Source: Parachlamydiales bacterium | Lineage (GTDB): Bacteria > Chlamydiota > Chlamydiia > Chlamydiales > Rhabdochlamydiaceae | Assembly: GCA_020053915.1 (NCBI GenBank) | Contig: JAGVMG010000031.1 | Location: 1-64,000 of the forward strand | Length of the DNA stretch: 64,000 nt | Direction of reading: 5' to 3' | Shown here: piece after piece, positions 26,609 to 36,540 of the stretch | How the letters are laid out: the number at the start of each line of letters is the position of its first letter | Numbering within the stretch: position 1 is the first letter of the stretch | Position numbers and translations under genes: made by a program | The notes under the pieces: model-generated | What the model saw: only the letters and a program-made list of their open reading frames with translations | Databases searched by the model: none | What the model was told of the DNA's origin: nothing

Positions 26609-27695
26609 AATGTTCCTCGATTTTTCTTTCGACAAATTGCTTAAATTCATTTTTAAAACGCGTTCGATTAAAGAAAAGAGCGTGCCGACGGATTTCGTCC
26701 GGATCGAATTCCTTTTGCTCAAACTGTCGAACTGCATCACACAAGCTTGAAACAGTTTGCTCTCGGAAAAACGTCCCGGTCTTTTCTTCGATCACAGTTT
26801 CTAAAGCAGCCCCTTTGCCATAGGCAATCACAGGTGTCCCGCAAGCTTGAGCTTCGACAACCACAATCCCAAAATCTTCTTCCGCAGCGAACAAAAAGGC
26901 TTTAGCCTTAGACATGTACTCACGGACCATAGCGTCAGACTGTTGCCCTAGAATTTCGACGTTTTGTGAAGCCTTCGACTTCACTTTTTTCATTTCTGGG
27001 CCATCTCCAATGACGATCAACTTTTTTTCAGGCATCTGCGAAAATGCCTCTACAATCATATCGATCTTTTTGTAAGGAACCATCCGAGAAACAGTCAGAT
27101 AATACTCTTCTTTTTTTTGTCTAAAAGGCATCAGATCTGTATCGACAGGAGGATAGATCACCATGGATTCTCTTCCATAGACTTTTTTAATTCTACGGGC
27201 AATGTAATGAGAAATTGCCGCGAAATGATCGACTCTTCCTAAAGAGGCAATGTCCCAGTTTCTCAAGTAATGAAGCGCCGCTTTTGCAATCGTTTTCTGA
27301 ATGCCCTGTACCCCATCTAAATAGCGATGAGTGAGATCCCAAGCGTAGCGCATAGGAGTCAAGCAATAGCACAAATGCAGCTGATATGGCTGAGTTAACA
27401 CACCCTTAGCTACTGCATGAGACGTAGATATGATTACGTCATGGCTACTTAGGTCAAACTGTTCAATGGCCAAAGGAAATAATGGAAGATAGTGGCGATA
27501 ATAGCGTAAGGCCAAAGGAAATTTCTGTAAAAAAGAGGTCTGAACGCAGGCATCTTCAAACGGCGATCCTTTCAATCGTTTGGCATCGTGCACTAGGGTA
27601 TAAATGGGAGCAGGATAAACCTCAGCAATTGCTGCCAGGGTTTTTTCCCCTCCCCCCATCGTGACAAGCCAGTCGTAGACTAAAGCCGATTTCAT
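26580..27695 (-). CDS. GT4 glycosyltransferase, WbaZ-like
   Basis: The 371-residue GT-B enzyme has an N-terminal domain starting SALVYDWLVTMGGGEKTL with a Gly-rich acceptor-site loop and CYCLTPMRYAWDLTH. The C-terminal domain has the nucleotide-sugar EX7E motif in EEDFGIVVVEAQACGTPV. This profile is that of mannosyltransferases such as WbaZ. Placement between gmd and manC supports GDP-mannose as donor, which is inferred. It starts one base after the gmd stop codon. Confidence 0.85.
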   Translation of the reverse strand: MKSALVYDWLVTMGGGEKTLAAIAEVYPAPIYTLVHDAKRLKGSPFEDACVQTSFLQKFPLALRYYRHYLPLFPLAIEQFDLSSHDVIISTSHAVAKGVLTQPYQLHLCYCLTPMRYAWDLTHRYLDGVQGIQKTIAKAALHYLRNWDIASLGRVDHFAAISHYIARRIKKVYGRESMVIYPPVDTDLMPFRQKKEEYYLTVSRMVPYKKIDMIVEAFSQMPEKKLIVIGDGPEMKKVKSKASQNVEILGQQSDAMVREYMSKAKAFLFAAEEDFGIVVVEAQACGTPVIAYGKGAALETVIEEKTGTFFREQTVSSLCDAVRQFEQKEFDPDEIRRHALFFNRTRFKNEFKQFVERKIEEHYESHHSCRR

Positions 27696-27696
27696 A

Positions 27697-28776
27697 TTAG
27701 ACTAAGTGTTGTTCAGAGGAAAGAACGCGTGCCACTCTTTCTTCGGAGTAACTTTCTTGATCTGATTGCACCATAATCCGGACAAGTTCTCTTAAGCTCG
27801 TCTGCGAGGACCACCCCAATTTTTCCCTTGCTTTCGTTGGATCTCCAATAAGCAAATCCACTTCTGAGGGACGGAAAAATTCTGGAGAAACTTCCACTCT
27901 CACCTTACCAGTTATAGGATCGATCCCTTTCTCGTTAACTCCCTCTCCTTCCCAAATTAAAGGCATTCCAATCTCCTGGAAAGAAAGCTCCACGAACTGG
28001 CGCACAGTCGTTGTCTCTCCGGTTGCAAGGACATAATCTTCAGGAGTGTCTTGCTGCAACATCAACCACATGCCATGAACAAAGTCTTTAGCATAGCCCC
28101 AATCTCTTCTTGCATCGAGGTTGCCAAGCATGACCTTATCTTGCATCCCTACTTGAATGCGCGCCACCGCTTGGGTGATCTTGCGTGAAACAAACGTCTC
28201 GCCGCGGCGCGGACTTTCATGATTGAAAAGGATCCCATTGCACGCATAGAGATTATAAGCTTCACGGTAGTTTACGACCAACCAGTAGGCATATAACTTC
28301 GCCACGCCATACGGAGAACGGGGATAAAATGCCGTGTTCTCGTTTTGAGGAATTTCTCTCACTTTTCCGTAAAGTTCGGAGGTCGATGCTTGGTAGAAAC
28401 GCGCTTGAGGGCATGCAGTGCGCATCGCTTCGAGCAAACGCAATGGCCCTAATGCATCCACATCGGCAGTATACTCAGGAATGCCAAAGGACACTTTAAC
28501 GTGGCTTTGTGCACCGAGATTGTAGATTTCATCCGGTAAGATTTCATCAATTAAACGCTTCAGATTTGAAGAATCACTTAAATCACCCTCGTGCAAAAAG
28601 AATCGCCCTTTGAGAGTAGGATCTTGAATTAGGTGCTGAATCCGACCAAAATTTGAGGAAGAGGATCTTCGGACAAGACCATGGACATAGTACCCTTTTT
28701 CAATTAACAACTCAGCGAGGTAAGATCCATCTTGGCCAGTGATTCCTGTGATAAGTGCGTGCTTTGTAGGGTTCAT
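27697..28776 (-). CDS. gmd: GDP-mannose 4,6-dehydratase
   Basis: Short-chain dehydrogenase family enzyme converting GDP-D-mannose to GDP-4-keto-6-deoxymannose, the first step to GDP-fucose, GDP-rhamnose or GDP-perosamine. The NADP-binding [14 protein letters not shown] motif is at 11-24, followed by the family [11 protein letters not shown]. Catalytic residues are Thr132 and Glu134 in STSELYG and the YxxxK pair Tyr156/Lys160 in [10 protein letters not shown]. Length is 359 aa. No GDP-fucose synthase or RMD reductase is in this window, so the end product is not fixed; the GT11 enzyme hints at fucose. Confidence 0.95.
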   Translation of the reverse strand: MNPTKHALITGITGQDGSYLAELLIEKGYYVHGLVRRSSSSNFGRIQHLIQDPTLKGRFFLHEGDLSDSSNLKRLIDEILPDEIYNLGAQSHVKVSFGIPEYTADVDALGPLRLLEAMRTACPQARFYQASTSELYGKVREIPQNENTAFYPRSPYGVAKLYAYWLVVNYREAYNLYACNGILFNHESPRRGETFVSRKITQAVARIQVGMQDKVMLGNLDARRDWGYAKDFVHGMWLMLQQDTPEDYVLATGETTTVRQFVELSFQEIGMPLIWEGEGVNEKGIDPITGKVRVEVSPEFFRPSEVDLLIGDPTKAREKLGWSSQTSLRELVRIMVQSDQESYSEERVARVLSSEQHLV

Positions 28777-28813
28777 GAGAGCTCTCTTCGTGTTAAATGA
28801 ATTTGGTCACAGT

Positions 28814-29929
28814 CTACTTCGACGCTTGAAAAGCTTCCAATGTTTTTCTTGCAGTGAGTTCCCAAGTATACTCCTTCGCTCTTTGGACACCATCAAAAAC
28901 GAGCCGTTTCCTTAAATTCAGATCTTCACCGAGAGTTTTCATCGCATCGACGATCGACTCCACCTCCCAAGGATCAACGAATAAAGACGCTGCTCTACCC
29001 ACTTCTTTTAATGCGGAATTAGCGGAAGTAATGACAGGACAGCCGCAGCTCATCGCTTCAATTACAGGCAATCCAAATCCTTCATGCAACGAAGGAAACA
29101 CCAGAGCTTCTGCACCGCTGAGTAAAGAGGGGAGCATTGATGTAGGAATAAACTCTAGCAGCTTGACATCTTCTTGTACTCGGTGACGTGCGATCACCAT
29201 TTGCATCGCATCATAAGAGGGACCCCTCTTACCTGTAATGACCAATTGATGAGGAAAGCCTTCCCTTTTTTTTAACAGCGCAAACGCTTCAATGAGTCGC
29301 ACGAGGTTCTTTCTTCCCCACCAATAGCTGCTTGTATTGATAAAATAAGGCCTGGATATTCCGTAATGCGCTTTAACCTGTTCAATCTCTTCTTGAGCTC
29401 TCGGAAAAAAAAGTTCCGTGTTGACCCCCAAAGGAGTGACACAGATTTTATCTTCGCGCACCCCAAACATTTCCATTAGATCTTTTTTGGTATCTTCGGA
29501 AATCGTTAATATCTTTGCCGCTCGATTAAAATGAAACGTTTTAGCCATCCAGAAATGCGCTTTCGCACTAAAAGGAATCTCCCCTCGCAGCTCGCGAGGA
29601 CACCGGAAACTATACAAATCGAAGACAGAAATCACTGTTGGAATCTTTAGCAAAGGGGGCACAGTCTCTTTGGGCATAAACGCCAAATCGCAGTTTAATC
29701 GATGGCACGCTTGGGGAAAGCCTAGATAAGACACAAAACGGGAAGGCTTGACAACACAATGCTGAAATCCAGGCGCTTGAGGACGATGCGCCAACTCACT
29801 TCCGGAAATAAAAAAGTATTCATTGCCCGTATCGAGATTGAGCAATGCCGTGCTCAAGGACAGGAGATAATTTCCAATTCCGGGAAGTTGAGTTTGAGCT
29901 AAATTTTGACAATGAACAGCGATTTTCAT
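28814..29929 (-). CDS. GT4 glycosyltransferase
   Basis: The 371-residue GT-B protein has the N-terminal motif HCQNLAQTQLPGIGNYLLSL (acceptor loop), ILTISEDTKKDL in the hinge region, and the C-terminal signature HEGFGLPVIEAMSCGCPVI containing the EX7E donor site. It resembles mannosyltransferases of O-antigen clusters. The start codon shares one base with the stop of the next upstream GT4 gene (TAATG), so the two are translationally coupled. It lies 37 bases upstream of gmd. Confidence 0.85.
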   Translation of the reverse strand: MKIAVHCQNLAQTQLPGIGNYLLSLSTALLNLDTGNEYFFISGSELAHRPQAPGFQHCVVKPSRFVSYLGFPQACHRLNCDLAFMPKETVPPLLKIPTVISVFDLYSFRCPRELRGEIPFSAKAHFWMAKTFHFNRAAKILTISEDTKKDLMEMFGVREDKICVTPLGVNTELFFPRAQEEIEQVKAHYGISRPYFINTSSYWWGRKNLVRLIEAFALLKKREGFPHQLVITGKRGPSYDAMQMVIARHRVQEDVKLLEFIPTSMLPSLLSGAEALVFPSLHEGFGLPVIEAMSCGCPVITSANSALKEVGRAASLFVDPWEVESIVDAMKTLGEDLNLRKRLVFDGVQRAKEYTWELTARKTLEAFQASK

Positions 29930-31173
29930 TACACTTTCAACGGATTTAACATTTCGTCAAAAATCTTCATATAACCTTCGGCAGTCCGATCCCATGTAAA
30001 ATGCCCGATCGCTTCCTTAGAATGCTCGACATCTTGCTGACTTTGGTTCGGATTGGATAAGATCTGATGGAGCTTATCTGCAATGTCCTCTGGCGATCGC
30101 GGATCAAATAATGCCGCGCGCACATCATGAGCTGTTAAATGTTCTTCAAACGTTGGAATCCGAGACATTGCGACAGGCACACCGCGCGCCCAAGCGTCAA
30201 AGCCTGGAACGTTGCCCCCTTCATAAAGAGACGGATTAACCACTACAGAAGCACACTGGATCAAAGCATCAATCTCATTATTAGAAACATATCCAAGGCC
30301 TAACACATCTTTTGGTTCCGATCCAATCTCGACCCCACAGAAACAAGCGCGTCCATGGATAACCTCGGTCCCCGATCCAACAAATACCAATAAAATATCG
30401 TGCCCTTTTTGTTTTAAGAGAGGCAGAGCGGCAAGCAGAGGGCCGGAATTTTTGTGACTCGAGATATTAGTGGGACACAGAAGATATCTTTTTCGAATTC
30501 CAAATTTATGGGTAACGATATCTCGAGCCATCGATTCATCCACGGGGGATAACATACTTGTGGGGGCAACAGGAACCACTTTCGTTTTATCACCGTACTC
30601 AGGGTAAAACTTATGTAACTCGGTACGCATATGTTCCGTAGAGACGATCGGGGTCGATCGATCAAGCCACTGAGGCATCTCTCGATTAAGAAAATCTAAC
30701 ACCCAAGGAGCCATCGTCTCTCCTGAGAAAAAATACTTAAATGCAAAATCGTGAAAAATCCCAGCAATGGGACAGTCGAGCTTTGGACATTTGAGATGAA
30801 ACGGCCATGTAAAAAAGGCGAGGTCAAATCCTTTGACAACAGCTTCAAGTTCTTTATGAACCGCCCCAGATAGATAAAAGGAAAGAGAGGAAAGAGACCC
30901 TGCGAATTTTCTTTGGAGGAGGTGCACCACATGCCGACTGCCTCGAATGTTGAAAAGGTCTTTTCCTCCCATTTTTACAGAGGAAAGGGCTTGGACCTTA
31001 ACACCGAAAGTCGCAACAATCTGATCGATTTGTTCGCGTTTGATGCTGTGGGGGTTGCCAAAAAAAGTGATCTCTAATCCGGGACGCGCTTTAATCATGG
31101 CTGGAAGTAACGCGCGCAAAACACGCGATCCGCCTCCCGGATTGCCGATATGATCGATGACAGCTAATTTCAT
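29929..31173 (-). CDS. GT4 glycosyltransferase
   Basis: The 414-residue protein starts at ATG 31173 with AAAGGAAC in front; the open frame runs further upstream but into the end of the previous gene. The N-terminus KLAVIDHIGNPGGGSRVLRAL has the Gly-rich acceptor loop. The C-terminal donor site is NPSLYEGGNVPGFDAWARGV, in which the family EGFGLP region is altered to EGGNVP, so donor specificity may differ. It starts 10 bases after the DUF268 gene and overlaps the next GT4 by one base. Confidence 0.82.
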   Translation of the reverse strand: MKLAVIDHIGNPGGGSRVLRALLPAMIKARPGLEITFFGNPHSIKREQIDQIVATFGVKVQALSSVKMGGKDLFNIRGSRHVVHLLQRKFAGSLSSLSFYLSGAVHKELEAVVKGFDLAFFTWPFHLKCPKLDCPIAGIFHDFAFKYFFSGETMAPWVLDFLNREMPQWLDRSTPIVSTEHMRTELHKFYPEYGDKTKVVPVAPTSMLSPVDESMARDIVTHKFGIRKRYLLCPTNISSHKNSGPLLAALPLLKQKGHDILLVFVGSGTEVIHGRACFCGVEIGSEPKDVLGLGYVSNNEIDALIQCASVVVNPSLYEGGNVPGFDAWARGVPVAMSRIPTFEEHLTAHDVRAALFDPRSPEDIADKLHQILSNPNQSQQDVEHSKEAIGHFTWDRTAEGYMKIFDEMLNPLKV

Positions 31174-31183
31174 ATCGTTCCTT

Positions 31184-31984
31184 TTATTTAATTGGAGTAA
31201 GCACGAAAACTGGCTGATGCCCTCCAGACGACCCATCTTTGTAGAAGTTTTCTGAGGTAAACCCAAAATATTCTACAATTCGCCACCCTTTTAAAAGCGC
31301 CTTTAATCTCAAAGGACCATATACACGGTGTAAATTCCAGACAATACAATCCTGTCCCACCGGTACAGCGAGAAACAAAAGTCCGCCGTCCTTTAACATT
31401 TTTTTTGTTTTTTCCATCGCTTCAAGATCCCCATTAGGTCTGATCGGATCTCCATATCTCCCTAAGCCATCATGCTCGAAACTTGAAATGGATAAGACTG
31501 CATCGAACAAACGCGGGTTCTCATCAAACTCATCTACTGTAACAACCGTCAATCTCGGATCTGTAGTCACAATTTTATTGTATTCAATCGTAGTCGGATG
31601 AGCTCCATAAGACAACAATATGCTTTCATACCAGGGAATTGTAGATCCCAAAATTGCAACATCTTTGTCAGCAATACAAGCTATGTACTTTTCCAATGCC
31701 GAATATAAATATTTATCAGTTGCTCCATAGTACATTGTCTGTTTTTCACGAGCTCGTTCCATATAATCCTGAAGTTGCTCCAGACTATATACGACAGGAT
31801 GATCACTAGAATAGGAAGAATTCGCATAGCTATAAACAACAGGAATTGCTCCATTAAATGTGAATTCATCATATAGTTCAGGCGGGATATGTTCAGGAGG
31901 AGGCGAATTTAATGAAAAAACCAACAATGGAGAGAAAAAAGAAAACGCAAACATTAAAACAGTTGAAAAAAACCGATTTTCCAT
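31184..31984 (-). CDS. Exported DUF268 protein, methyltransferase-like
   Basis: The 266-residue protein has a signal peptide (about 1-25) and then matches the DUF268 family, first described from nematodes and of unknown function. Recognisable segments are GSTIPWYESILLSYGA, ITT-like EYNKIVTTDP, and the strongly conserved SSFEHDGLGRYGDPIRPNGD. The fold looks like a Rossmann SAM-binding domain, but a classic GxGxG motif is not clear. It is one of ten enzymes in the window carrying an export signal. It lies between a second exported methyltransferase and a GT4 gene. Confidence 0.75.
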   Translation of the reverse strand: MENRFFSTVLMFAFSFFSPLLVFSLNSPPPEHIPPELYDEFTFNGAIPVVYSYANSSYSSDHPVVYSLEQLQDYMERAREKQTMYYGATDKYLYSALEKYIACIADKDVAILGSTIPWYESILLSYGAHPTTIEYNKIVTTDPRLTVVTVDEFDENPRLFDAVLSISSFEHDGLGRYGDPIRPNGDLEAMEKTKKMLKDGGLLFLAVPVGQDCIVWNLHRVYGPLRLKALLKGWRIVEYFGFTSENFYKDGSSGGHQPVFVLTPIK

Positions 31985-32018
31985 ACGTAAACCCTCAGTT
32001 CATTTATTAAAAGATTGC

Positions 32019-32621
32019 CTAAAGAACCTTAGCGATCAAAACATCATTTGGAACCACTCCATCTTCAAAAGAAATCACATAATCGGGATTAATTTCTAAA
32101 ATCTTGTCTATGATATCTTCTAGCTCGACATAGTCAAATTCAATCGTGCCACATTGTCTTATGTCATCAACCAAAATCGTGTGGGTTTTGACTTGATGCT
32201 GCTTAATCGCTTCAAGCTCAGCCAAAATAGGAGAATTTGTATTTCCTCTGGCGGTATTTCCCCATGAGTAATGCCCATCTAACCAAAAAGTTGCAGGATC
32301 ATTGATTTGCTTTAATAGTTCAGGCAATACAGTTGTGGAATCACCTTGTAAAATCAAAACACTGGATTGGGAAGCAAAACGGTTTTTGCAATGCTCATAA
32401 AACTCTGGTGAAAGTTCAATCGAATAAACCATTTCAAAACCTGCATCTAACGCCATCTGAATGCCATCTCCATAGTAGCTTCCAGTTTCGATAAAACAGG
32501 GATTAAGATATTTAGCAAAAACATCTCGTGAGGCGTTCGCGTTTAAAAACTGAAAACAACAGGTAAAAAAACACAAAAAAGAGCTGAACATTCCACGCCA
32601 ATATACGCTATCCGATTTCAT
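32019..32621 (-). CDS. Exported SAM-methyltransferase-like protein
   Basis: The 200-residue protein has a hydrophobic N-terminus with cleavage predicted near LNANAS. The mature part begins NPCFIETGSYYGDGIQMAL, a SAM-binding motif variant, followed by YSIELSPEFYEHC (acidic residue binding the SAM ribose) and ILVDDIRQCG. The acceptor is unknown. It is the first gene of a seven- to eight-gene minus-strand run (32621 to 23859). The 213-base gap before the divergent GT9 gene must hold promoters for both strands. Confidence 0.72.
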   Translation of the reverse strand: MKSDSVYWRGMFSSFLCFFTCCFQFLNANASRDVFAKYLNPCFIETGSYYGDGIQMALDAGFEMVYSIELSPEFYEHCKNRFASQSSVLILQGDSTTVLPELLKQINDPATFWLDGHYSWGNTARGNTNSPILAELEAIKQHQVKTHTILVDDIRQCGTIEFDYVELEDIIDKILEINPDYVISFEDGVVPNDVLIAKVL

Positions 32622-32754
32622 AACGACTCCCTTTCTGTTAGACGCAGCCTTTCACAATATCCCAGGGATGCATTTTCCACAAACCTATATCCAAAAATTC
32701 AGAGAATAATGAAAACCGCTACCTTTGACACAAGATAACTTCCAAGGCAAAAGA

Positions 32755-32783
32755 TTGACGAATTCCCAATTTTGAGGTACCGT
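32755..32783 (+). promoter_or_regulatory. Weak candidate promoter for the GT9 gene
   Basis: TTGACG at 32755-32760 and TACCGT at 32778-32783 are separated by 17 bases. The -35 is good but the -10 is poor. It lies about 50 bases before the GT9 start in the divergent gap 32622-32834, which contains no gene. Confidence 0.3.
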
Positions 32784-32834
32784 TTAAGCGAATCCAGTTG
32801 TCTTAAGAACACGCAGCTTAATCAGAAGTAAAAA

Positions 32835-33986
32835 ATGAATCGTAGATATTTAGTTCAAAACAGAGTCGCTATTCTGATTCTTAGATCTATCGATCTCTTT
32901 TTTTCCCTTGGCCTTTTTCTAAAGCACTATTGCCCAAAAAAAAATGAAACTACAACGGACGTGAATTCCGCAAAAAAAATTCTAATCAGCAATATTGCCC
33001 ATATGGGTGATGTTGTTCTCTCAACCGCATTTCTTTCAGAAATTAAACAACAGCTTCCCCAATGTAAAATTGGAGTGCTATTGGCCAGCTGGTCTCAACC
33101 CGTTATTACAGAGCTTCCTTGGGTAGAATATGTTCATGTCTTAGACCACTGGAAATTAAACCGCTCTTCTCTTTCGATGCCCAAAAAAATCTGGCACTAT
33201 GTCAAGCAGCGTCGAAGAGTAATTAAAGAAATCCGATCGCAACACTACGACATCTCCATCGACCTATATTCCTATTTCCCCAATGCCATCCCCATTCTTT
33301 GGAAAGCAAGGATTCCTATGCGTCTTGGCTACACAAGCGGAGGATTCGGCCCCCTGCTTACCCATTCTCTAGAGTGGATAGATACAACGCACAGCATGAT
33401 CGATGACCAATTGAACCTTCTCCAATTATTAGGCATCATCGTTTCAAAAGGAAAAAAACCCGTTCTTTCACCAATGCCTTCTACTGCAATTTCAAAGAAC
33501 TATCTCGTCTTTCATATGGGAGCGGGGCTAGACATCAAAGAATGGCCTGAGACCAAATGGAGAACTGTCCTCGAGCATTTCACCCAAATGGGATACGCAG
33601 TCTATTTTACAGGAAAAGGGAACGAACATAAAGCTGCAATCCAACGGGTCATCCAAGGGGTGGATCGCGCCGTCGATTTCAGCGATGTTTTAAATTGGAG
33701 GGACTTTGTTTCCGTAATCCGCGAGGCCAAACTCCTGATTTCTGTCGATTCCGTATCCGGACACATTGCAAGCGCCTTTGATGTTCCCACTGTTTCTCTT
33801 TTTACAGGGATGAATTGTCTAAACAAATGGAAACCCGTCAACCCGAACGCTCTCGCTTTAATCCACAAAGTATCCTGCGCTCCCTGTTATAAAAAAAGAG
33901 GATGCGAGACAATGGATTGCATTCGCGAAATCCAACCCGAAGAGGTCATTAACGCAGCTGACAAGCTATTAGGAAGGGTCGACTAA
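32835..33986 (+). CDS. GT9 heptosyltransferase-like protein
   Basis: The 383-residue protein belongs to the ADP-heptose:LPS heptosyltransferase family. It has the N-terminal NIAHMGDVVLSTAFLSEI motif (acceptor side), FHMGAGLDIKEWPETKW, and the donor-site SVDSVSGHIASAFDVPTVSLF. A C-terminal CAPCYKKRGCETMDC segment holds the cysteines often seen in this family. Chlamydial LOS usually lacks heptose, so the sugar may be different. Its 3' end overlaps the convergent flippase gene by 18 bases. Confidence 0.85.
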   Translation: MNRRYLVQNRVAILILRSIDLFFSLGLFLKHYCPKKNETTTDVNSAKKILISNIAHMGDVVLSTAFLSEIKQQLPQCKIGVLLASWSQPVITELPWVEYVHVLDHWKLNRSSLSMPKKIWHYVKQRRRVIKEIRSQHYDISIDLYSYFPNAIPILWKARIPMRLGYTSGGFGPLLTHSLEWIDTTHSMIDDQLNLLQLLGIIVSKGKKPVLSPMPSTAISKNYLVFHMGAGLDIKEWPETKWRTVLEHFTQMGYAVYFTGKGNEHKAAIQRVIQGVDRAVDFSDVLNWRDFVSVIREAKLLISVDSVSGHIASAFDVPTVSLFTGMNCLNKWKPVNPNALALIHKVSCAPCYKKRGCETMDCIREIQPEEVINAADKLLGRVD

Positions 33987-35576
33987 ACCAACCCCTTTCT
34001 TTTTTCGCAATCGAGCAATGAGCCCCTTACGCACGAGTGGAGCTGCAAAAATCGCTGCCATAACAGAAAGAGCAAAAACAAGGAGCAGAACAAATAATTT
34101 AAGAACAATATTCATGCTCTGCAACGGAATGAGAAAACGCGCCATTAAGATGACCGCAAGTGAGGCCCCCATGGGATACAATACATCATGAATGATCCAC
34201 TTACGCCTTTCTTCAACGAGGATCTTTTTATGCATGAACGAAATCGAAATCGCGATTAATCCCAGATTGACCACAACCCCAGTTAAAGCAGCCCCTACCC
34301 CTCCGAAATAGAAAACTCCTACAATCATCAATGGAACCATCACAAGCAATCCCACGGCATTCTGATAAACACTGAGCTTTGTCCAGCCATGAGCAAGCTG
34401 CATCGCATAAGGCAAAACAATTAGCCCATTCAACAAACTTGCGAGGGTCAATAAACTCATCGAAAGATACGTGTAATTCGCAATCTCCACATTTTGCGTC
34501 CAGACGTACAGTAACTCCCAGGAAAAAAAGGCTGCCATTAATGCCATCGGGATGATAATCACAGATAAAACTTGGCAAGCGTTATGATAGATATGAGATA
34601 AAACCTGATGCTCATGAGGATTCTCACGATCTTCCAATGCCACCTGTTTTGAAAATTGGGGATAGTAAGTCGTCAACACCCCTCCGCTGACATAGCTCAA
34701 TGTCGCTGCAAGCATGCTCGCCAAAGCATAATAGCTAAACATCTCAAGCGAAAGCATCTTACTTAAGATCACCTTATCTACCTGCGACAGCAAGATCGTT
34801 AACGCCCCTGTACTTGTAATTCCCAAAGCAAACCCTTTAAGATGATTCAGAATTTGCATATCAAAACGAGGCCACTGGGAAGATTGGGGAAGATTTTTCC
34901 ACACAACGAAAGCCATTAAAATGGTTTGCAAAGCATTAAGCGAAATTTGCCATATAAAAAAGGCTTGTATTGTTGGTGACACATGCAACAGAACGAAGAT
35001 CATCCCTATGCCTTTTAGCGTCGAAATTCCCACAAAAATCACGTTGAGAATGATATGACGTTGAAGCCCCATTAATGACCCATGATAGAGTGACATGGGC
35101 CACTGAAAAGCTAAGGCTAAACCAATACAATAGATCGCTTGCTTAATGGTTTCTGGTGCTAGATCTTTTGCATGGATCCAGTCATTCGAAATAAACGGAG
35201 CACTAAAAAAAACAATTGCTGCAATGGCAATGGCCATTGGCCAATAGACCCATTCTAATGTTCGGATGACGTTACCAGAATGTTTCTCGAAAAGAGCAGG
35301 ATCTGCGCTTAATCGAGCTAGCTCCCTGTTGACTGTAGGTTGAAGTCCAAGATCGAGCAAGCTGAAGATCATTGTAAGAGTGGTATAAATTCCGACAATT
35401 CCATAAGACTCAATTCCTATGAGCTTGATATAGGTGGGCGTAAAAATTGCGGAAACTAAGATGACCCAAATTTTCCCGAAAAGATTAGCTGCGAGATTTT
35501 TTTTTACAGATACCACTTTTTCTCTAGTCTGCTTAGGTACATTCAATATTGTTAAAGGGGAGCTTTTACAACACAA
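33969..35576 (-). CDS. Polysaccharide flippase, Wzx/MOP type
   Basis: The 535-residue protein has about 13-14 membrane helices and the MOP/oligosaccharide-flippase start NLFGKIWVILVSAIFTPTY followed by GIESYGIVGIYTTL. It would flip undecaprenyl-linked glycan repeats to the outer leaflet, serving the ligase-like proteins nearby. No ATG lies near the 5' end; the longest version uses TTG 35576, and a GTG about 60 bases further in (before SVKKNLAANL) is an alternative. It overlaps the GT9 gene at the 3' end. Confidence 0.85.
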   Translation of the reverse strand: MCCKSSPLTILNVPKQTREKVVSVKKNLAANLFGKIWVILVSAIFTPTYIKLIGIESYGIVGIYTTLTMIFSLLDLGLQPTVNRELARLSADPALFEKHSGNVIRTLEWVYWPMAIAIAAIVFFSAPFISNDWIHAKDLAPETIKQAIYCIGLALAFQWPMSLYHGSLMGLQRHIILNVIFVGISTLKGIGMIFVLLHVSPTIQAFFIWQISLNALQTILMAFVVWKNLPQSSQWPRFDMQILNHLKGFALGITSTGALTILLSQVDKVILSKMLSLEMFSYYALASMLAATLSYVSGGVLTTYYPQFSKQVALEDRENPHEHQVLSHIYHNACQVLSVIIIPMALMAAFFSWELLYVWTQNVEIANYTYLSMSLLTLASLLNGLIVLPYAMQLAHGWTKLSVYQNAVGLLVMVPLMIVGVFYFGGVGAALTGVVVNLGLIAISISFMHKKILVEERRKWIIHDVLYPMGASLAVILMARFLIPLQSMNIVLKLFVLLLVFALSVMAAIFAAPLVRKGLIARLRKKKGVGLVDPS

Positions 35577-35689
35577 CCCTGGCGGCTGTCAAGGCTATAC
35601 CCACAAGCCTAATTCCTTGCAAAATTTGCCTTGCACAAATTTTCTTTTCGCGACACAATAAGAGGAATTTTTTATAAAAGATATGAATT

Positions 35690-36439
35690 ATGAAATTTGC
35701 ACTGCTTTTTTCTTGTATCTGTATAAGTATGATCTCTTGCGGGCATGCAGAATCTCAATTCCAAAAAAAGAAAAAGAAAAAACCTGCTGTCTTTTCCACT
35801 TCAATACAACAAATAAAGCAACTTAAATTCCATTCTCAAGCTTCGCAAGATGAGTTTGTGTACACTCTTCTCTACCCGATTCTCGGAAAACACGATGCCG
35901 GCTACTACCTTGAAATTGGCGCTGGAGAGCCGACCTACTTCAATAACTCCAACTTTTTTGAGAACAGCCTGGATTGGACTGGCGTAAGCATAGATATTTT
36001 AGAAAAACTTGTGGAACCCTGGAATTTAACACGAAGAAACCCGCTGCTGATTGAAGATGCTACTCAAGCAGATTATGCTTCGATTTTGCAATCCTTTCCT
36101 CAAGTCATTGATTATCTTTCTCTAGATATTGATGGCTATTACGATATCGTTCTAAAACAAATACCATTCAATGATCACATCTTCAAAGTCATCACCATCG
36201 AGCATGATGCTTATCGTTATGGCGATATATTCAGAAAAAAAGAGCGCACCATCCTCTCCTCATTGGGCTATCTTTTACTTTGTCCGAATGTTTCATTCAG
36301 TGGACTTACCTTTGAAGATTGGTGGATTCATCCAAGCGCATTTCCCCCTTCTGTTTTATCCGAAATCACAGCCCTTGATTTAAATGCAAAGGATCACAAA
36401 CGGCTCATACAGACTATTCAATCTGCGATGTGCAGGTAA
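35690..36439 (+). CDS. Exported FkbM-like methyltransferase
   Basis: The 249-residue protein has a signal peptide (about 1-21, cleavage after GHA) followed by a run of lysines (QFQKKKKKKPA). The FkbM/SAM core shows YYLEIGAGEPTYFNNSNFFE, then IDYLSLDIDGYYDIVLKQ and ITIEHDAYRYGD. The segment HSQASQDEFVY before the core is typical of FkbM proteins. Export of a SAM enzyme is unusual. The gene is monocistronic: the next gene is convergent and starts after a 101-base gap with nothing visible. Confidence 0.78.
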   Translation: MKFALLFSCICISMISCGHAESQFQKKKKKKPAVFSTSIQQIKQLKFHSQASQDEFVYTLLYPILGKHDAGYYLEIGAGEPTYFNNSNFFENSLDWTGVSIDILEKLVEPWNLTRRNPLLIEDATQADYASILQSFPQVIDYLSLDIDGYYDIVLKQIPFNDHIFKVITIEHDAYRYGDIFRKKERTILSSLGYLLLCPNVSFSGLTFEDWWIHPSAFPPSVLSEITALDLNAKDHKRLIQTIQSAMCR

Positions 36440-36540
36440 CAGATTCCTCACCTCATCTAACAGTGCGCCGCATAGCATTTCTATCGAAGGAACAAACGGC
36501 CCCTTCCATAGAAAACTCTCATCCGAAACAGCTTAATCAG

